Of a DNA stretch of 64,000 bases, positions 8,444 to 15,859 are shown in pieces; the stretch's first letter is position 1; each line of letters begins with the position of its first letter. Both the position numbers and the translations under genes were made by a program. A model generated the notes under the pieces. The model did no database searches. It had not been told where the DNA came from and saw nothing but the letters and a program-made list of their open reading frames with translations. This stretch comes from Gordonia asplenii. Lineage in GTDB: Bacteria > Actinomycetota > Actinomycetes > Mycobacteriales > Mycobacteriaceae. The stretch is taken from the NCBI RefSeq assembly GCF_012933505.1, contig NZ_JABBNB010000017.1, forward strand, positions 1 through 64,000. Reading direction: 5' to 3'.

Positions 8444-8713
8444 CTACCGGTTGCGCAGCGCGTCGATCAACTCGCTCTTGGTCATCGTCGATCTACCGGA
8501 CACATCGAGTTCTCGCGCACGCTTGCGCAGGTCCTCGACGGTCCAGTCCTCGTACGCCGGCGACGAGCCGCCACGGCGGCCGACCTCGCTACGACTGGAG
8601 TTCGCGGCGGCATTGGCGATCCGCGCGGCCTTCTCTTTCGAATCACCGCGGTCGCGCAGTTCTTCGTATAGCTCTTTGTCTTTGACACTGGGACCGGGAC
8701 TCTTCTGCGGCAT
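8444..8713 (-). CDS. Small Rho_N-domain protein (DUF7218-like)
   Basis: This is an 89-aa protein starting MPQKSPGPSVKDKELYEEL at 8713, with a GGAAGGA ribosome site 8-9 nt upstream. The N-terminal half (KDKELYEELRDRGDSKEKA) is the ChaB/DUF7218-like helical segment found in small actinobacterial proteins. The C-terminal half (WTVEDLRKRARELDV and MTKSELIDALRNR) is a Rho termination factor N-terminal/SAP-like fold. Such proteins are probably nucleic-acid binding; the cellular role is unknown. The C-terminal motif resembles the tail of the Mrr-like nuclease 2 kb away. Confidence 0.75.
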   Translation of the reverse strand: MPQKSPGPSVKDKELYEELRDRGDSKEKAARIANAAANSSRSEVGRRGGSSPAYEDWTVEDLRKRARELDVSGRSTMTKSELIDALRNR

Positions 8714-9148
8714 TTCAGGGTTCCTTCCGTGACTCGACGATCTCGTTCGGATGGCATACCCAACGTCGGCGACGTTCAATCATGCAAGCGACCCGCCGTC
8801 CGTTGACCGGCAGTTACGACGGGCGCGACGGCACCCGAAGCCGGCCCGACGGCGTGTTGGTCGGGAAGGAGCGATCTGACACCCCACCGTCGGCAGCGAC
8901 TTCCCGGAGTAACGGGCCCGATCGATTCTCCAGCTCGCCCGCAGACAATTCGATCCACAACGAGAATCGGCGGAATGTTCTCTAGAGACCAGGGCGCCGA
9001 CCATTGTTCTCGGGTTCACCGAACTGGCCAATATTCTCAGTGTCACTCGAAGTGGAACGTTGTGCAATTGCCACTACTATGCGTTATCCGCCGAAGTAGT
9101 CCAAACGAACTCTATTCACAGCTCCCGGCGGGCAGGTATTTTCTACCC
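8714..9148. other. Intergenic stretch without supported genes
   Basis: The 435 bp between the Rho_N gene and the Ltp-like gene contain no reading frame with credible coding bias. The right third (about 9040-9140) is lower in GC and probably holds the promoter of the Ltp gene. TATTTT lies 6 nt before that gene's ATG, suggesting a very short or absent 5' leader. Confidence 0.5.
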
Positions 9149-9598
9149 ATGAACGCACATTCTCGGCGTTTCACCGCTGCCGTCTCCACCATCACTGCCG
9201 CTCTCGCCATCGGCGCAGCCGGACAAGCCGCCGCCCACCCCTCGACTTCGTCACCAAACCCGTTGCAGGGCATCATCTCTGCCACCCAGGGCCTGCGGGT
9301 GACCGCTGCGACCCCGAGTCAACTGAACGCAATCGGCAGCGCACGGAGTTACCTCGACACCAGCTCGTTCTCACGCAAAGGCCTCATCGAGCAGCTCGAA
9401 TATGAGAAGTTCTCGTACGACGACGCCGTATACGCCGTCGACCACATCACGGTGAATTGGAATGAGCAGGCCGCGAAGTCCGCGAAGACCTACTTGCAGA
9501 CCAGTTCATTCTCTCGGTCCGGTCTCATTGATCAACTCGAATACGAAGGATTCACCGCCACACAAGCGGAATATGGCGTTGCCGCGGCAGGCCTCTGA
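9149..9598 (+). CDS. Secreted Ltp-family protein
   Basis: This is a 149-aa exported protein. A Sec signal peptide (basic MNAHSRRF, then an Ala-rich core ending GQAAAHP) is followed by two tandem Ltp-like helix-turn-helix repeats of about 45 residues. Each contains the (Y)LxTSSFSRxGLIxQLEYE signature (about 68-85 and 115-132), as in the host-cell-surface-exposed lipoprotein family first known from phage superinfection exclusion. No lipobox Cys is present, so it is probably secreted rather than lipidated. In actinobacteria these are common, mostly uncharacterised envelope proteins. Confidence 0.85.
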   Translation: MNAHSRRFTAAVSTITAALAIGAAGQAAAHPSTSSPNPLQGIISATQGLRVTAATPSQLNAIGSARSYLDTSSFSRKGLIEQLEYEKFSYDDAVYAVDHITVNWNEQAAKSAKTYLQTSSFSRSGLIDQLEYEGFTATQAEYGVAAAGL

Positions 9599-9669
9599 CG
9601 TACAACACGATCAGATAACAATTAATTAGCACCATTAACAAACTTGCCCGGCCGGGCGATACTCAGCAC

Positions 9670-10152
9670 ATGACCTCACGAATGATCGCCCGGCTGTGCA
9701 CTGTTCTCCTCGTCGCGACAGCCCTCCATGCGGGCATCGGCGCGGCGTCGGCTGACACCATCGGGCGGCTCGACGACCGCACCTGCCAAGGCACCAGCCC
9801 GAACATCGTCGACCAGCCGTACGCGGTGTCGATTCACGCACAGCAACAATCGCAGCCGATCGTTCACAACAACGTCGTCCTCTACCTGCAAGAGGCGGTT
9901 ACCTTCATCGCTCCGTATCAGGTGTCGGGAACCGTATCCTGGCGCAATCCTCGTACGGGGGCACACGGATCTCGTTCCTTCACCGACACGGTGCAGCGCT
10001 ACCAGTTCCTTCTGCCGCTCTCGGGCCCGTCCAGTTACTCCGCGACGATCCATCCCGGCGTCGGCCCGCTCGACGTCACGATCTACGCGCAGCCGCACGG
10101 TATGTTCCCCGTCGCGCCGGTGCGCTGCACGGTGCGATTCACGGTGATCTGA
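9670..10152 (+). CDS. Hypothetical secreted protein
   Basis: This is a 160-aa protein with a Sec signal peptide (MTSRMIARLCTVLLVATALH, cleavage probably after GAASA near residue 28). The mature domain is about 130 residues, beta-rich, with two Cys (DRTCQG and VRCTV) positioned to tie the N- and C-terminal strands together. It may be an immunoglobulin-like periplasmic or secreted domain. No family is recognised. Confidence 0.7.
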   Translation: MTSRMIARLCTVLLVATALHAGIGAASADTIGRLDDRTCQGTSPNIVDQPYAVSIHAQQQSQPIVHNNVVLYLQEAVTFIAPYQVSGTVSWRNPRTGAHGSRSFTDTVQRYQFLLPLSGPSSYSATIHPGVGPLDVTIYAQPHGMFPVAPVRCTVRFTVI

Positions 10153-10260
10153 GCACTCATCCGTCCAGGGCGAACTAGTGATGTGTCGCACTTAAAGAGT
10201 TGCCTAACCGTTGCGTTCCTCTGCCGGTTGAGCCTGGATTCACCGATGGTGGACCCTTCC

Positions 10261-10502
10261 GCTGGTTGAGCCGGACGAGGCGCTAGCCGAGTCCGTGTCG
10301 AAACCTCTCAGCCACAACGACTTTCGACGGTCTGCGCCAATATCGGCGATGCCACCCGGCAAGTGACGCGTGTGCACCCTACGGGTGCACACGCCTCGCT
10401 GTTCGATACCATCACAGTTCGACAAGTGCGCCACCATCAAATGCATTGCGGTACAGAGGTTTCGACACGCTCGTCGCTAGCGCTCCTCACGGCTCAACCA
10501 GC
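10261..10502. repeat. MITE-like element, copy 1
   Basis: This 242-bp element is bounded by imperfect terminal inverted repeats of about 45 bp that begin GCTGGTTGAGCC and run to GTGTCGAAACCTCT. The centre carries a perfect 12-bp stem with a TAC loop at 10368-10394. Related copies lie at 50888-51164 and 62075-62314 with nearly the same interior. No transposase is encoded, so it resembles a miniature inverted-repeat or REP-type element. Confidence 0.8.
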
Positions 10503-10530
10503 AGATGGAGTGCCCGAACCGGTGAAACCA

Positions 10531-10630
10531 GGTTGAGCGAGCGGAGCGAGTCGAAACCCCGCCCACCCCGCAACGACGAAACCCGCAGCGTCACAGTGGT
10601 TTCGACTCAGCTTCGCCTCGCTCAACCAGC
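10531..10630. repeat. Short inverted-repeat element, type 2, copy a
   Basis: This 100-bp element begins GGTTGAGCGAGCGGAGCGAG and ends with the inverse GGTTTCGACTCAGCTTCGCC...CTCAACC. The interior CGCAACGACGAAACCC and CAGCGTCACAG segments recur in the copy at 10703-10802. The two are direct repeats about 170 bp apart and share the following AGGATTCGGCGAAGCA. Confidence 0.75.
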
Positions 10631-10702
10631 AGGATTCGGCGAAGCAGAGTGCCCGCCAGATATCAATACCTAAACAGTCGTATGACGTTGCGGTCCCCTG
10701 CC

Positions 10703-10802
10703 GGTTGAGCGAGCGCAGCGAGTCGAAACCCCACCAGCCCCGCAACAACGAAACCCTCAGCGTCACAGCGATTTCGACTCAGCTTCGCCTCGCTCAACCA
10801 GC
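10703..10802. repeat. Short inverted-repeat element, type 2, copy b
   Basis: This is the second copy of the 100-bp element at 10531-10630, with scattered substitutions. It has the same terminal inverted repeats and the same downstream AGGATTCGGCGAAGCA. Together with copy 1 of the larger element it fills most of 10153-10856, which has no gene. Confidence 0.75.
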
Positions 10803-10856
10803 AGGATTCGGCGAAGCACGGTGCGCGCAAGATACAACACCATTAGGCGCGACACC

Positions 10857-11348
10857 CTACTCAGGCGGGTCCCCGCCGGCCGAGATCTGCTCGACCAGAA
10901 TGTCCGCGTGCCCCGCGTGCCTCGCCAATTCCTCGATCATGTGTAGGAACACGTAGCCGACGCTGACCGTGTCGCCACGCGAATTCAGCCGCGTGTCGGT
11001 CAGGTCGACATCAGCCGCGATCAACCGAGACTGCTCGCTCGCGGCACGGAACTCTGCGACGACGTCGCCGAGACTGTCGCCATCCCCAACGATGTAACTC
11101 GACGCACCCGGCGACGCCGGCCCATCGCACTCCGATTCGGTGCGCCCGCCGAGGAAACGCTGAAACCAGAAGCGTTCGGCCGCTGCCGCATGTTTGATCA
11201 GCCCGATCGGCGTCGTCGCCGAGGGCACGAGGCGCCGCCGAGAATCGCCGTCCGACAATCGACTCACCGATGCGATGAGCGCCTCCCGGTTCCGGTCGAT
11301 CATGTCCTCGACAAGCTCTCGTTGCGATCCGAACACCGCGAAGTCCAT
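10857..11348 (-). CDS. DinB-like (DUF664) metal-binding protein
   Basis: This is a 163-aa four-helix-bundle protein of the DinB/DUF664/mycothiol-dependent superfamily. The metal-site His residues are visible in LIKHAAAAE and in HMIEELARHAGHADIL. The start at 11348 (MDFAVFGSQRELVEDMI) is supported by GGGAGG 4 nt upstream; the longer upstream frame is Cys/His-rich and not typical. The family includes mycothiol-dependent transferases and hydrolases, which suits a mycothiol-making actinobacterium, but no substrate can be assigned. Confidence 0.85.
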   Translation of the reverse strand: MDFAVFGSQRELVEDMIDRNREALIASVSRLSDGDSRRRLVPSATTPIGLIKHAAAAERFWFQRFLGGRTESECDGPASPGASSYIVGDGDSLGDVVAEFRAASEQSRLIAADVDLTDTRLNSRGDTVSVGYVFLHMIEELARHAGHADILVEQISAGGDPPE

Positions 11349-11477
11349 CGCCCCTCCCAAGTCTGGTTGCCCTCCAACGTAATGCGTCACCGTCGCACGG
11401 CAATCATCGTCATCGACAACGCGCCGATGTCGGTGTAACACTGTAATCAAGTAATCAAGCACCGAAGGAGAACAGAA

Positions 11478-12005
11478 ATGATGGCACCACGAGGCAGCGG
11501 CGCACAGCGCAAAGCACCCGACGCCCAAGACGCCGCGGACTGGTTCGCCGGCCGCCTACCCGAGGCGTGGTTCGACGGCCCCGCCGAGGTCACCGTCGAC
11601 CGCGACGAGATCGTCGTCGTCGGCAAACTCGCCGAAGCAGCCGACGAATCCGCGGCGCAACAGGAAGGCCACGCCGCCCGATTCCGCGAAGACACCCGTG
11701 ACCAGCGCATGCGCATCGCCGACGAAGCGCAGGCCCGCTACCTGCGTCGGGTCTCGTGGGGCGTTCAACTCGGCGATGAACGCATCCTGTTCACCCACCA
11801 GGCCGTCCCCGTCATGACCCGACTGCGCCAACCCGAACGACTCGTCCTCGACACCCTCGTCGACTCCGGCGTGGCCCGCTCGCGCGCCGACGCCCTCTCG
11901 TGGTGCGTGACCCTGGTCGGCGAGCACGCCGACGACTGGCTCGGACGCCTGCGCGAAGCGATGTCCGCCGTCGACGACGTCCGCGCACAGGGACCAGGAC
12001 TGTAA
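11478..12005 (+). CDS. Conserved actinobacterial hypothetical protein
   Basis: This is a 175-aa soluble protein preceded by AAGGAG 7 nt before the ATG. It has a short beta segment (EVTVDRDEIVVVGKL), an acidic/Gln-rich helix (EAADESAAQQEGHAARFRED), and a C-terminal region with RARADALSWCV-like helices ending in DDWLGRLREA. This matches a family seen in many actinobacterial genomes without assigned function. No catalytic motif or membrane segment is apparent. Confidence 0.7.
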   Translation: MMAPRGSGAQRKAPDAQDAADWFAGRLPEAWFDGPAEVTVDRDEIVVVGKLAEAADESAAQQEGHAARFREDTRDQRMRIADEAQARYLRRVSWGVQLGDERILFTHQAVPVMTRLRQPERLVLDTLVDSGVARSRADALSWCVTLVGEHADDWLGRLREAMSAVDDVRAQGPGL

Positions 12006-12106
12006 GCATTCACCGAGCGACCGGCACCGAGTCCGGTCGCTCGCACACCGATTCGGCGCCGCCTCACTCGTTCGATCAGCCGACTCAACCGCCGACCATG
12101 TCTCGC

Positions 12107-12112
12107 TACTGT
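12107..12112 (+). promoter_or_regulatory. Putative -10 box for a leaderless transcript
   Basis: TACTGT lies 7 nt before the ATG at 12120 and no ribosome-binding site is present. A transcript starting at the ATG is the simplest reading. Confidence 0.4.
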
Positions 12113-12119
12113 GCCAGAT

Positions 12120-12725
12120 ATGACCAAGTTCACCAGCTCGAATCGCCGCGCCGCGGGCTTCATCGCCGTGGCGTTGGCGTGCACCGTCGTCACCGCGTGC
12201 GGATCCGATTCCCGCAGCACCTCGACGACGACACACGGCGTCGCCGCCACGACAACCCAGGCGAACACCGCGCCGCAGGGGCTGCCGCTGGGCCGTACGC
12301 AGCAGATCACCGGCACCGAGAACGGTGGATACGCCGCCACTGTCACGGTGGCGCGAGTCTGGCGCTCAGCGGAGAACCGGATCAAGGCGAACGTCGTGTA
12401 CGACGTCAGCCGCGGGGCGGTCCCGGCGTCGAAGCGTTGGACGATCGTCGAGCGCAACAATCGGTCGCACGTCGGCAGCGTCGATGACACCCCGATCACC
12501 GGACACCGCGAAAGCACCATCGTGTTCAGCACGCCGTCGAACATCTCGCCGTCCTACATCCGGTTCGGCGACGCGGGAGCGGGACTCTCGGCCGCCACCG
12601 CATGGGCGGTTCCCGCGATGGCGCGCTACGCCCACCGCACGACGACCACGAAGCGCACCACGACTAAGACAGCCACCAGAACCAAGAGCACGACACGGAC
12701 CCGGCGTACGACCACACATCGGTAA
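12120..12725 (+). CDS. Hypothetical lipoprotein with basic Thr-rich tail
   Basis: This is a 201-aa lipoprotein. The signal sequence ends in a lipobox (VVTAC, Cys at about 28), followed by a Ser/Thr linker and a beta-rich domain of about 110 residues resembling secreted actinobacterial DUF4352-like folds. The C-terminal 30 residues are almost only Thr, Arg and Lys (TTTTKRTTTKTATRTK and on), a tail that could bind anionic cell-wall polymers. The start is ATG at 12120 rather than the GTG at 12111. Confidence 0.7.
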   Translation: MTKFTSSNRRAAGFIAVALACTVVTACGSDSRSTSTTTHGVAATTTQANTAPQGLPLGRTQQITGTENGGYAATVTVARVWRSAENRIKANVVYDVSRGAVPASKRWTIVERNNRSHVGSVDDTPITGHRESTIVFSTPSNISPSYIRFGDAGAGLSAATAWAVPAMARYAHRTTTTKRTTTKTATRTKSTTRTRRTTTHR

Positions 12726-12800
12726 GCCCGCCCAAAGGACACCGCTCTGGATTCTTTCGACCGGACGATCGCGCACCGAACACATTCCCGCAGCTACTAA

Positions 12801-12835
12801 AACATAGGCTACCCTAATATAGGGTAGCCTATGTT
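12801..12835. promoter_or_regulatory. Perfect 16-bp inverted repeat upstream of the hydrogenase locus
   Basis: Two 16-bp arms (12801-12816 and 12820-12835) flank ATA and pair perfectly. It sits 75 bp after the lipoprotein stop and 54 bp before the first gene of the hydrogenase arm. It could be a terminator for the former, though no T-run follows, or an operator for the latter. Each arm includes TAGG...CTA steps reminiscent of half of a DtxR/IdeR iron box, but the spacing does not fit the 19-bp consensus. Confidence 0.6.
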
Positions 12836-12889
12836 GATTAGGGCACCGCTGGGCTCACATGACACAGACAGCGGCATGAAGGTGGTCAG

Positions 12890-13129
12890 ATGGGAAACGA
12901 TTGCGCACTCTCGGTCGCATTCGACCTCACGTTCGACGAGGCCAGGCGACGCAACGCCGTTCTCGCGGCGATGGGCGATGCGTGGGATCCGGTAAGTGCG
13001 CTCGCCGAGGAAGCGCGGGCCCACGACATGCTCTATTCGAATCTCGACTCCGAACAGCAGAGCACGTATGAAGAGCTGGTCGAAGCCGGTGTGTTACCCA
13101 GTCGGGGCGTGGCCGATGTTGCCCATTGA
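12890..13129 (+). CDS. DUF6400-like hydrogenase-cluster protein
   Basis: This is a 79-aa acidic, helical protein: VAFDLTFDEARRRNAVLAAMG, WDP, LAEEARAHDMLYSNLDSEQQ, YEELVEAGVLP. The pattern matches the small DUF6400 proteins encoded beside actinobacterial [NiFe] hydrogenases. GAAGGTGG precedes the ATG by 4 nt. It opens the rightward hydrogenase arm and its 3' end overlaps the next gene by 14 nt, implying translational coupling. Function is unknown. Confidence 0.7.
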   Translation: MGNDCALSVAFDLTFDEARRRNAVLAAMGDAWDPVSALAEEARAHDMLYSNLDSEQQSTYEELVEAGVLPSRGVADVAH

Positions 13130-13352
13130 TCCCTGCGCGGACTTCTCCCGACGCGCGTGGCTGCCGTGTCCCGTATGCGCTCACGAATCCCACTGCGGAG
13201 ACTGCGCTTCGAGCCGCAACTGCGACCGGCACTGGCTGTACCTGTTGAGCAACGACGGAACCGTCGTCCATCTGCAGTGTCCCGATTGCGCTCACCTCTG
13301 GGGTGTAGATACCCGACGCGGGCAACGCGCCCGACGATGGAAGGTCGCGTAG
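13116..13352 (+). CDS. Small zinc-ribbon protein of the hydrogenase cluster
   Basis: This is a 78-aa protein starting MLPIDPCADFSRRAW inside the end of the DUF6400-like gene. It carries CPVC, CGDC, a further Cys/His set (NCDRHW) and CPDC, enough ligands for one or two Zn or Fe-S knuckles. Its place between the first gene and hypA suggests a maturation or electron-transfer accessory role, which is inference. I do not recognise a named family. Confidence 0.6.
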   Translation: MLPIDPCADFSRRAWLPCPVCAHESHCGDCASSRNCDRHWLYLLSNDGTVVHLQCPDCAHLWGVDTRRGQRARRWKVA

Positions 13353-13426
13353 GCGGCGTCGCGTCAGGTCGTTGTGCACGCCAGCGGCGGCACCTATCGT
13401 GAAGATCAGCGGGTCGGAAGGCTGTG

Positions 13427-13756
13427 ATGCACGAAATGGCGATCACTCAAAGCGTTGTCGACTCGGTCTGCGAACACGCTGCGGGCCGACAGGTGCACAG
13501 TGTCCGCGTTCAGGTCGGCAACCTCTGTGCCGTCGTCCCCGATTCAATGCAGTTCTGCTTCGAACTGATCACCGAGGGGACGGTCGCGGCGGGCGCAGAG
13601 CTGATCATCGACCAGCCGCCCGGACGCGCGCACTGCCGCGACTGCGGAGTCGACTTCGCATTGACCGACCTGATCTTGTTGTGCCCGTGCGGAAGTGCGG
13701 ATGTCGAGGTCGTGTCGGGTCGTGAACTACGGATCATGTCGATGGAAGTGAGCTGA
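13427..13756 (+). CDS. hypA: Hydrogenase nickel-insertion protein HypA
   Basis: This is a 109-aa HypA. The [14 protein letters not shown] start supplies the N-terminal Met-His-Glu nickel site. The central alpha/beta domain is followed by the zinc loop with CRDC and CPCG. HypA works with HypB to insert Ni into the hydrogenase large subunit. ATG at 13427 is chosen over the GTG one codon upstream because MHE is invariant. It is followed 2 nt later by hypB. Confidence 0.95.
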   Translation: MHEMAITQSVVDSVCEHAAGRQVHSVRVQVGNLCAVVPDSMQFCFELITEGTVAAGAELIIDQPPGRAHCRDCGVDFALTDLILLCPCGSADVEVVSGRELRIMSMEVS

Positions 13757-13758
13757 AC

Positions 13759-14613
13759 ATGTGTGCGACTTGTGGTTGCGGTGGGGAAGACGACGCAGCG
13801 GTGATCACGGTTCCCCACGACGGGCGAGAACCGCACAGTCATCCGCACGAGCACGAGCACGCGCACGCGCACGCGCACGATCACAGTCACTCACACACCC
13901 ACGATCACGAACACGTGCCGCCGACCGAGACGATCACGCTCGAACAGAAGGTGCTCGCCAAGAACGACCAACTCGCGCAACGCAACCGCGGATGGCTCGA
14001 GAGTCGTAACATCCTGGCGCTGAACCTGATGAGCTCGCCCGGCGCCGGCAAGACGACACTGCTCGAACGGACTATTCGGGAGCTGTCCGGAGATCGGCGG
14101 ATCGCCGTGATCGAGGGCGATCAAGAGACCCTGCTCGACGCAGCGCGAATCGAAGCCACCGGCTGTGCGGTCGTGCAGGTGAACACCGGCACCGGCTGTC
14201 ATCTCGACGCCGAGATGACCCATCGCGCCCTCGTCACACTGGATCCACCGACGGATTCGCTGCTATTCATCGAAAACGTCGGAAACCTCGTCTGCCCAGC
14301 CTTGTTCGACCTCGGCGAACAAGCGAAGGTCGTCATCATTTCGGTGACCGAAGGAACGGATAAACCTCTCAAATACCCTCATATGTTCGCCGGTGCCGAC
14401 CTCGCGATCATCAACAAGATCGACTTGATGCCCTACGTGGACTTCGACCTCTCCGCGTGCGAGGCCTATGCGCGCTCGGTCAATCCGCGACTCGAGCTAC
14501 TGACCATTTCAGCGACCACCGGCGAGGGGCTGCCGACCTGGTACGAGTGGATTTCACAGCGGTGGGCGCAGCTCGGCGACCTTGACAGGGTGGTCCTACC
14601 GAGAGCTAAATAA
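13759..14613 (+). CDS. hypB: Hydrogenase nickel GTPase HypB
   Basis: This is a 284-aa SIMIBI-class GTPase delivering Ni. The N-terminus has the high-affinity CATCGCG nickel motif, then a His-rich nickel-storage stretch (about residues 27-54, alternating His with Glu, Ala, Asp or Ser). The G domain shows SSPGAGKTT (P-loop, about 92), the metal-site loop [18 protein letters not shown] (G3 region) and NKID (G4). Having both the CxxCGC motif and a His-rich segment suggests the protein can store as well as deliver nickel. It ends TAAATAAATAG, 79 nt before the small subunit. Confidence 0.97.
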   Translation: MCATCGCGGEDDAAVITVPHDGREPHSHPHEHEHAHAHAHDHSHSHTHDHEHVPPTETITLEQKVLAKNDQLAQRNRGWLESRNILALNLMSSPGAGKTTLLERTIRELSGDRRIAVIEGDQETLLDAARIEATGCAVVQVNTGTGCHLDAEMTHRALVTLDPPTDSLLFIENVGNLVCPALFDLGEQAKVVIISVTEGTDKPLKYPHMFAGADLAIINKIDLMPYVDFDLSACEAYARSVNPRLELLTISATTGEGLPTWYEWISQRWAQLGDLDRVVLPRAK

Positions 14614-14692
14614 ATAGAGTGTCACACAAGTAAGCCGAGGGTCGACTCCAGTGGCACAGGGGTCTGGTGCCTGGCCCCGGAAGGCAGTTGTG

Positions 14693-15748
14693 ATGCCGAC
14701 TAAGGAAGCGATAGCTGCCGAGGACACTCTGATCCATGTCTTATGGATCAACGCGGGCCTCAGTTGTGACGGCGATTCGGTAGCGTTGACCGCGGCGACG
14801 CAGCCCAGCATTGAAGAGATCGCCCTCGGGGCGCTCCCCGGACTCCCCAGGATCGCGGTGCACTGGCCGCTGATCGATTTCGAATGCGGTCCTCAGGGCG
14901 GCGCGGACGACTTCCTCGAGTGGTTCTGGAAAGCGGACCGTGGCGAGCTCGAGCCGTTCGTTCTTGTCGTCGAAGGCTCGATTCCGAACGAACAACTGCA
15001 CAAAGACGGCTACTGGTGCGGATTCGGCAACAATCGCGACACGGGTCAGCCGGTGACGACGAGCGAGTGGCTCGATCGGCTCGCCCCGAAAGCGACGGCG
15101 ATCGTCGCTGTCGGGACGTGCGCCACCTACGGTGGTATCCACGCGATGGCAGGCAATCCGACCGGAGCGATGGGTGTACCCGACTATCTCGGCTGGGAGT
15201 GGAAGTCGAAGGCGGGCATACCGATCGTCTGTGTTCCGGGCTGTCCGATTCAACCCGACAACCTGTCCGAGACGCTGACCTACCTGCTTTACATGGCCAC
15301 CGGTCAGGCACCGATGATTCCGCTGGACGACGCGCTGCGGCCGCAGTGGCTCTTCGGCAATACCGTGCACGAAGGGTGCGATCGCGCCGGCTACTACGAA
15401 CAGGGTGACTTCGCGACCGAATACGGTTCGCCCAAGTGCATCGTCAAGCTCGGGTGCTGGGGTCCGGTCGTGAAATGCAATGTTCCCAAACGCGGCTGGA
15501 TCAATGGCGTCGGCGGCTGCCCGAATGTCGGTGGAATCTGCATCGGGTGCACCATGCCCGGCTTCCCGGACAAGTTCATGCCGTTCATGGACGAGCCGCC
15601 CGGGGGAAAGCTGTCGACCACCGCATCCGGTGTGTACGGCTCGGCCATCCGCAGTCTGCGCAATATCACCAAGAAGACCTTGGACAAAGAGCCGCACTGG
15701 CGTACACGCGGCACCAAGCTCACGACCGGCGCCACCCGCACCTGGTAG
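14693..15748 (+). CDS. hhyS: Group 1h [NiFe] hydrogenase small subunit
   Basis: This is a 351-aa electron-transfer subunit of the actinobacterial high-affinity hydrogenase. It lacks a Tat signal, so the enzyme faces the cytoplasm. The proximal cluster motif is SCDGD (C25, D28), with Asp in place of the usual second Cys. This 3-Cys/1-Asp ligation is known from the Ralstonia actinobacterial-type enzyme and is linked to O2 insensitivity. Further Fe-S ligands lie in GTCATYGG, CVPGCP, HEGCDR, CIVKLGCWG and the CPNVGGICIGC region. ATG at 14693 follows GGAAGG by 8 nt. Confidence 0.95.
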   Translation: MPTKEAIAAEDTLIHVLWINAGLSCDGDSVALTAATQPSIEEIALGALPGLPRIAVHWPLIDFECGPQGGADDFLEWFWKADRGELEPFVLVVEGSIPNEQLHKDGYWCGFGNNRDTGQPVTTSEWLDRLAPKATAIVAVGTCATYGGIHAMAGNPTGAMGVPDYLGWEWKSKAGIPIVCVPGCPIQPDNLSETLTYLLYMATGQAPMIPLDDALRPQWLFGNTVHEGCDRAGYYEQGDFATEYGSPKCIVKLGCWGPVVKCNVPKRGWINGVGGCPNVGGICIGCTMPGFPDKFMPFMDEPPGGKLSTTASGVYGSAIRSLRNITKKTLDKEPHWRTRGTKLTTGATRTW

Positions 15749-15783
15749 GCACTGCTACGACAACGCTCCGGCGTTCAGAGCGG

Positions 15784-15859
15784 TTCTGCGAGGCATGTCG
15801 ATGACAACGATCGTTCCCAAGCAGTTCTGAGAGGCACGTCGATGACAACGATCATTCCC
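15784..15859 (+). repeat. Tandem duplication of the large-subunit translation start, with 11-codon leader ORF
   Basis: A 35-bp unit (15784-15818) is repeated at 15825-15859 with three mismatches. Each contains GAGGCAYGTCG then ATGACAACGATC. The second copy is the true start of the large subunit. The first opens a leader ORF at 15795-15830 (MSMTTIVPKQF, stop TGA) that ends 11 nt before the real ATG. It may be a relic of duplication or a translational leader. Confidence 0.8.

Noticed and set aside
12801..12835. A canonical IdeR/DtxR iron box
   Set aside because: Half-site steps are similar, but the arms and spacing do not reproduce the 19-bp TTAGG...CCTAA consensus; it is kept only as a dyad of unknown role.
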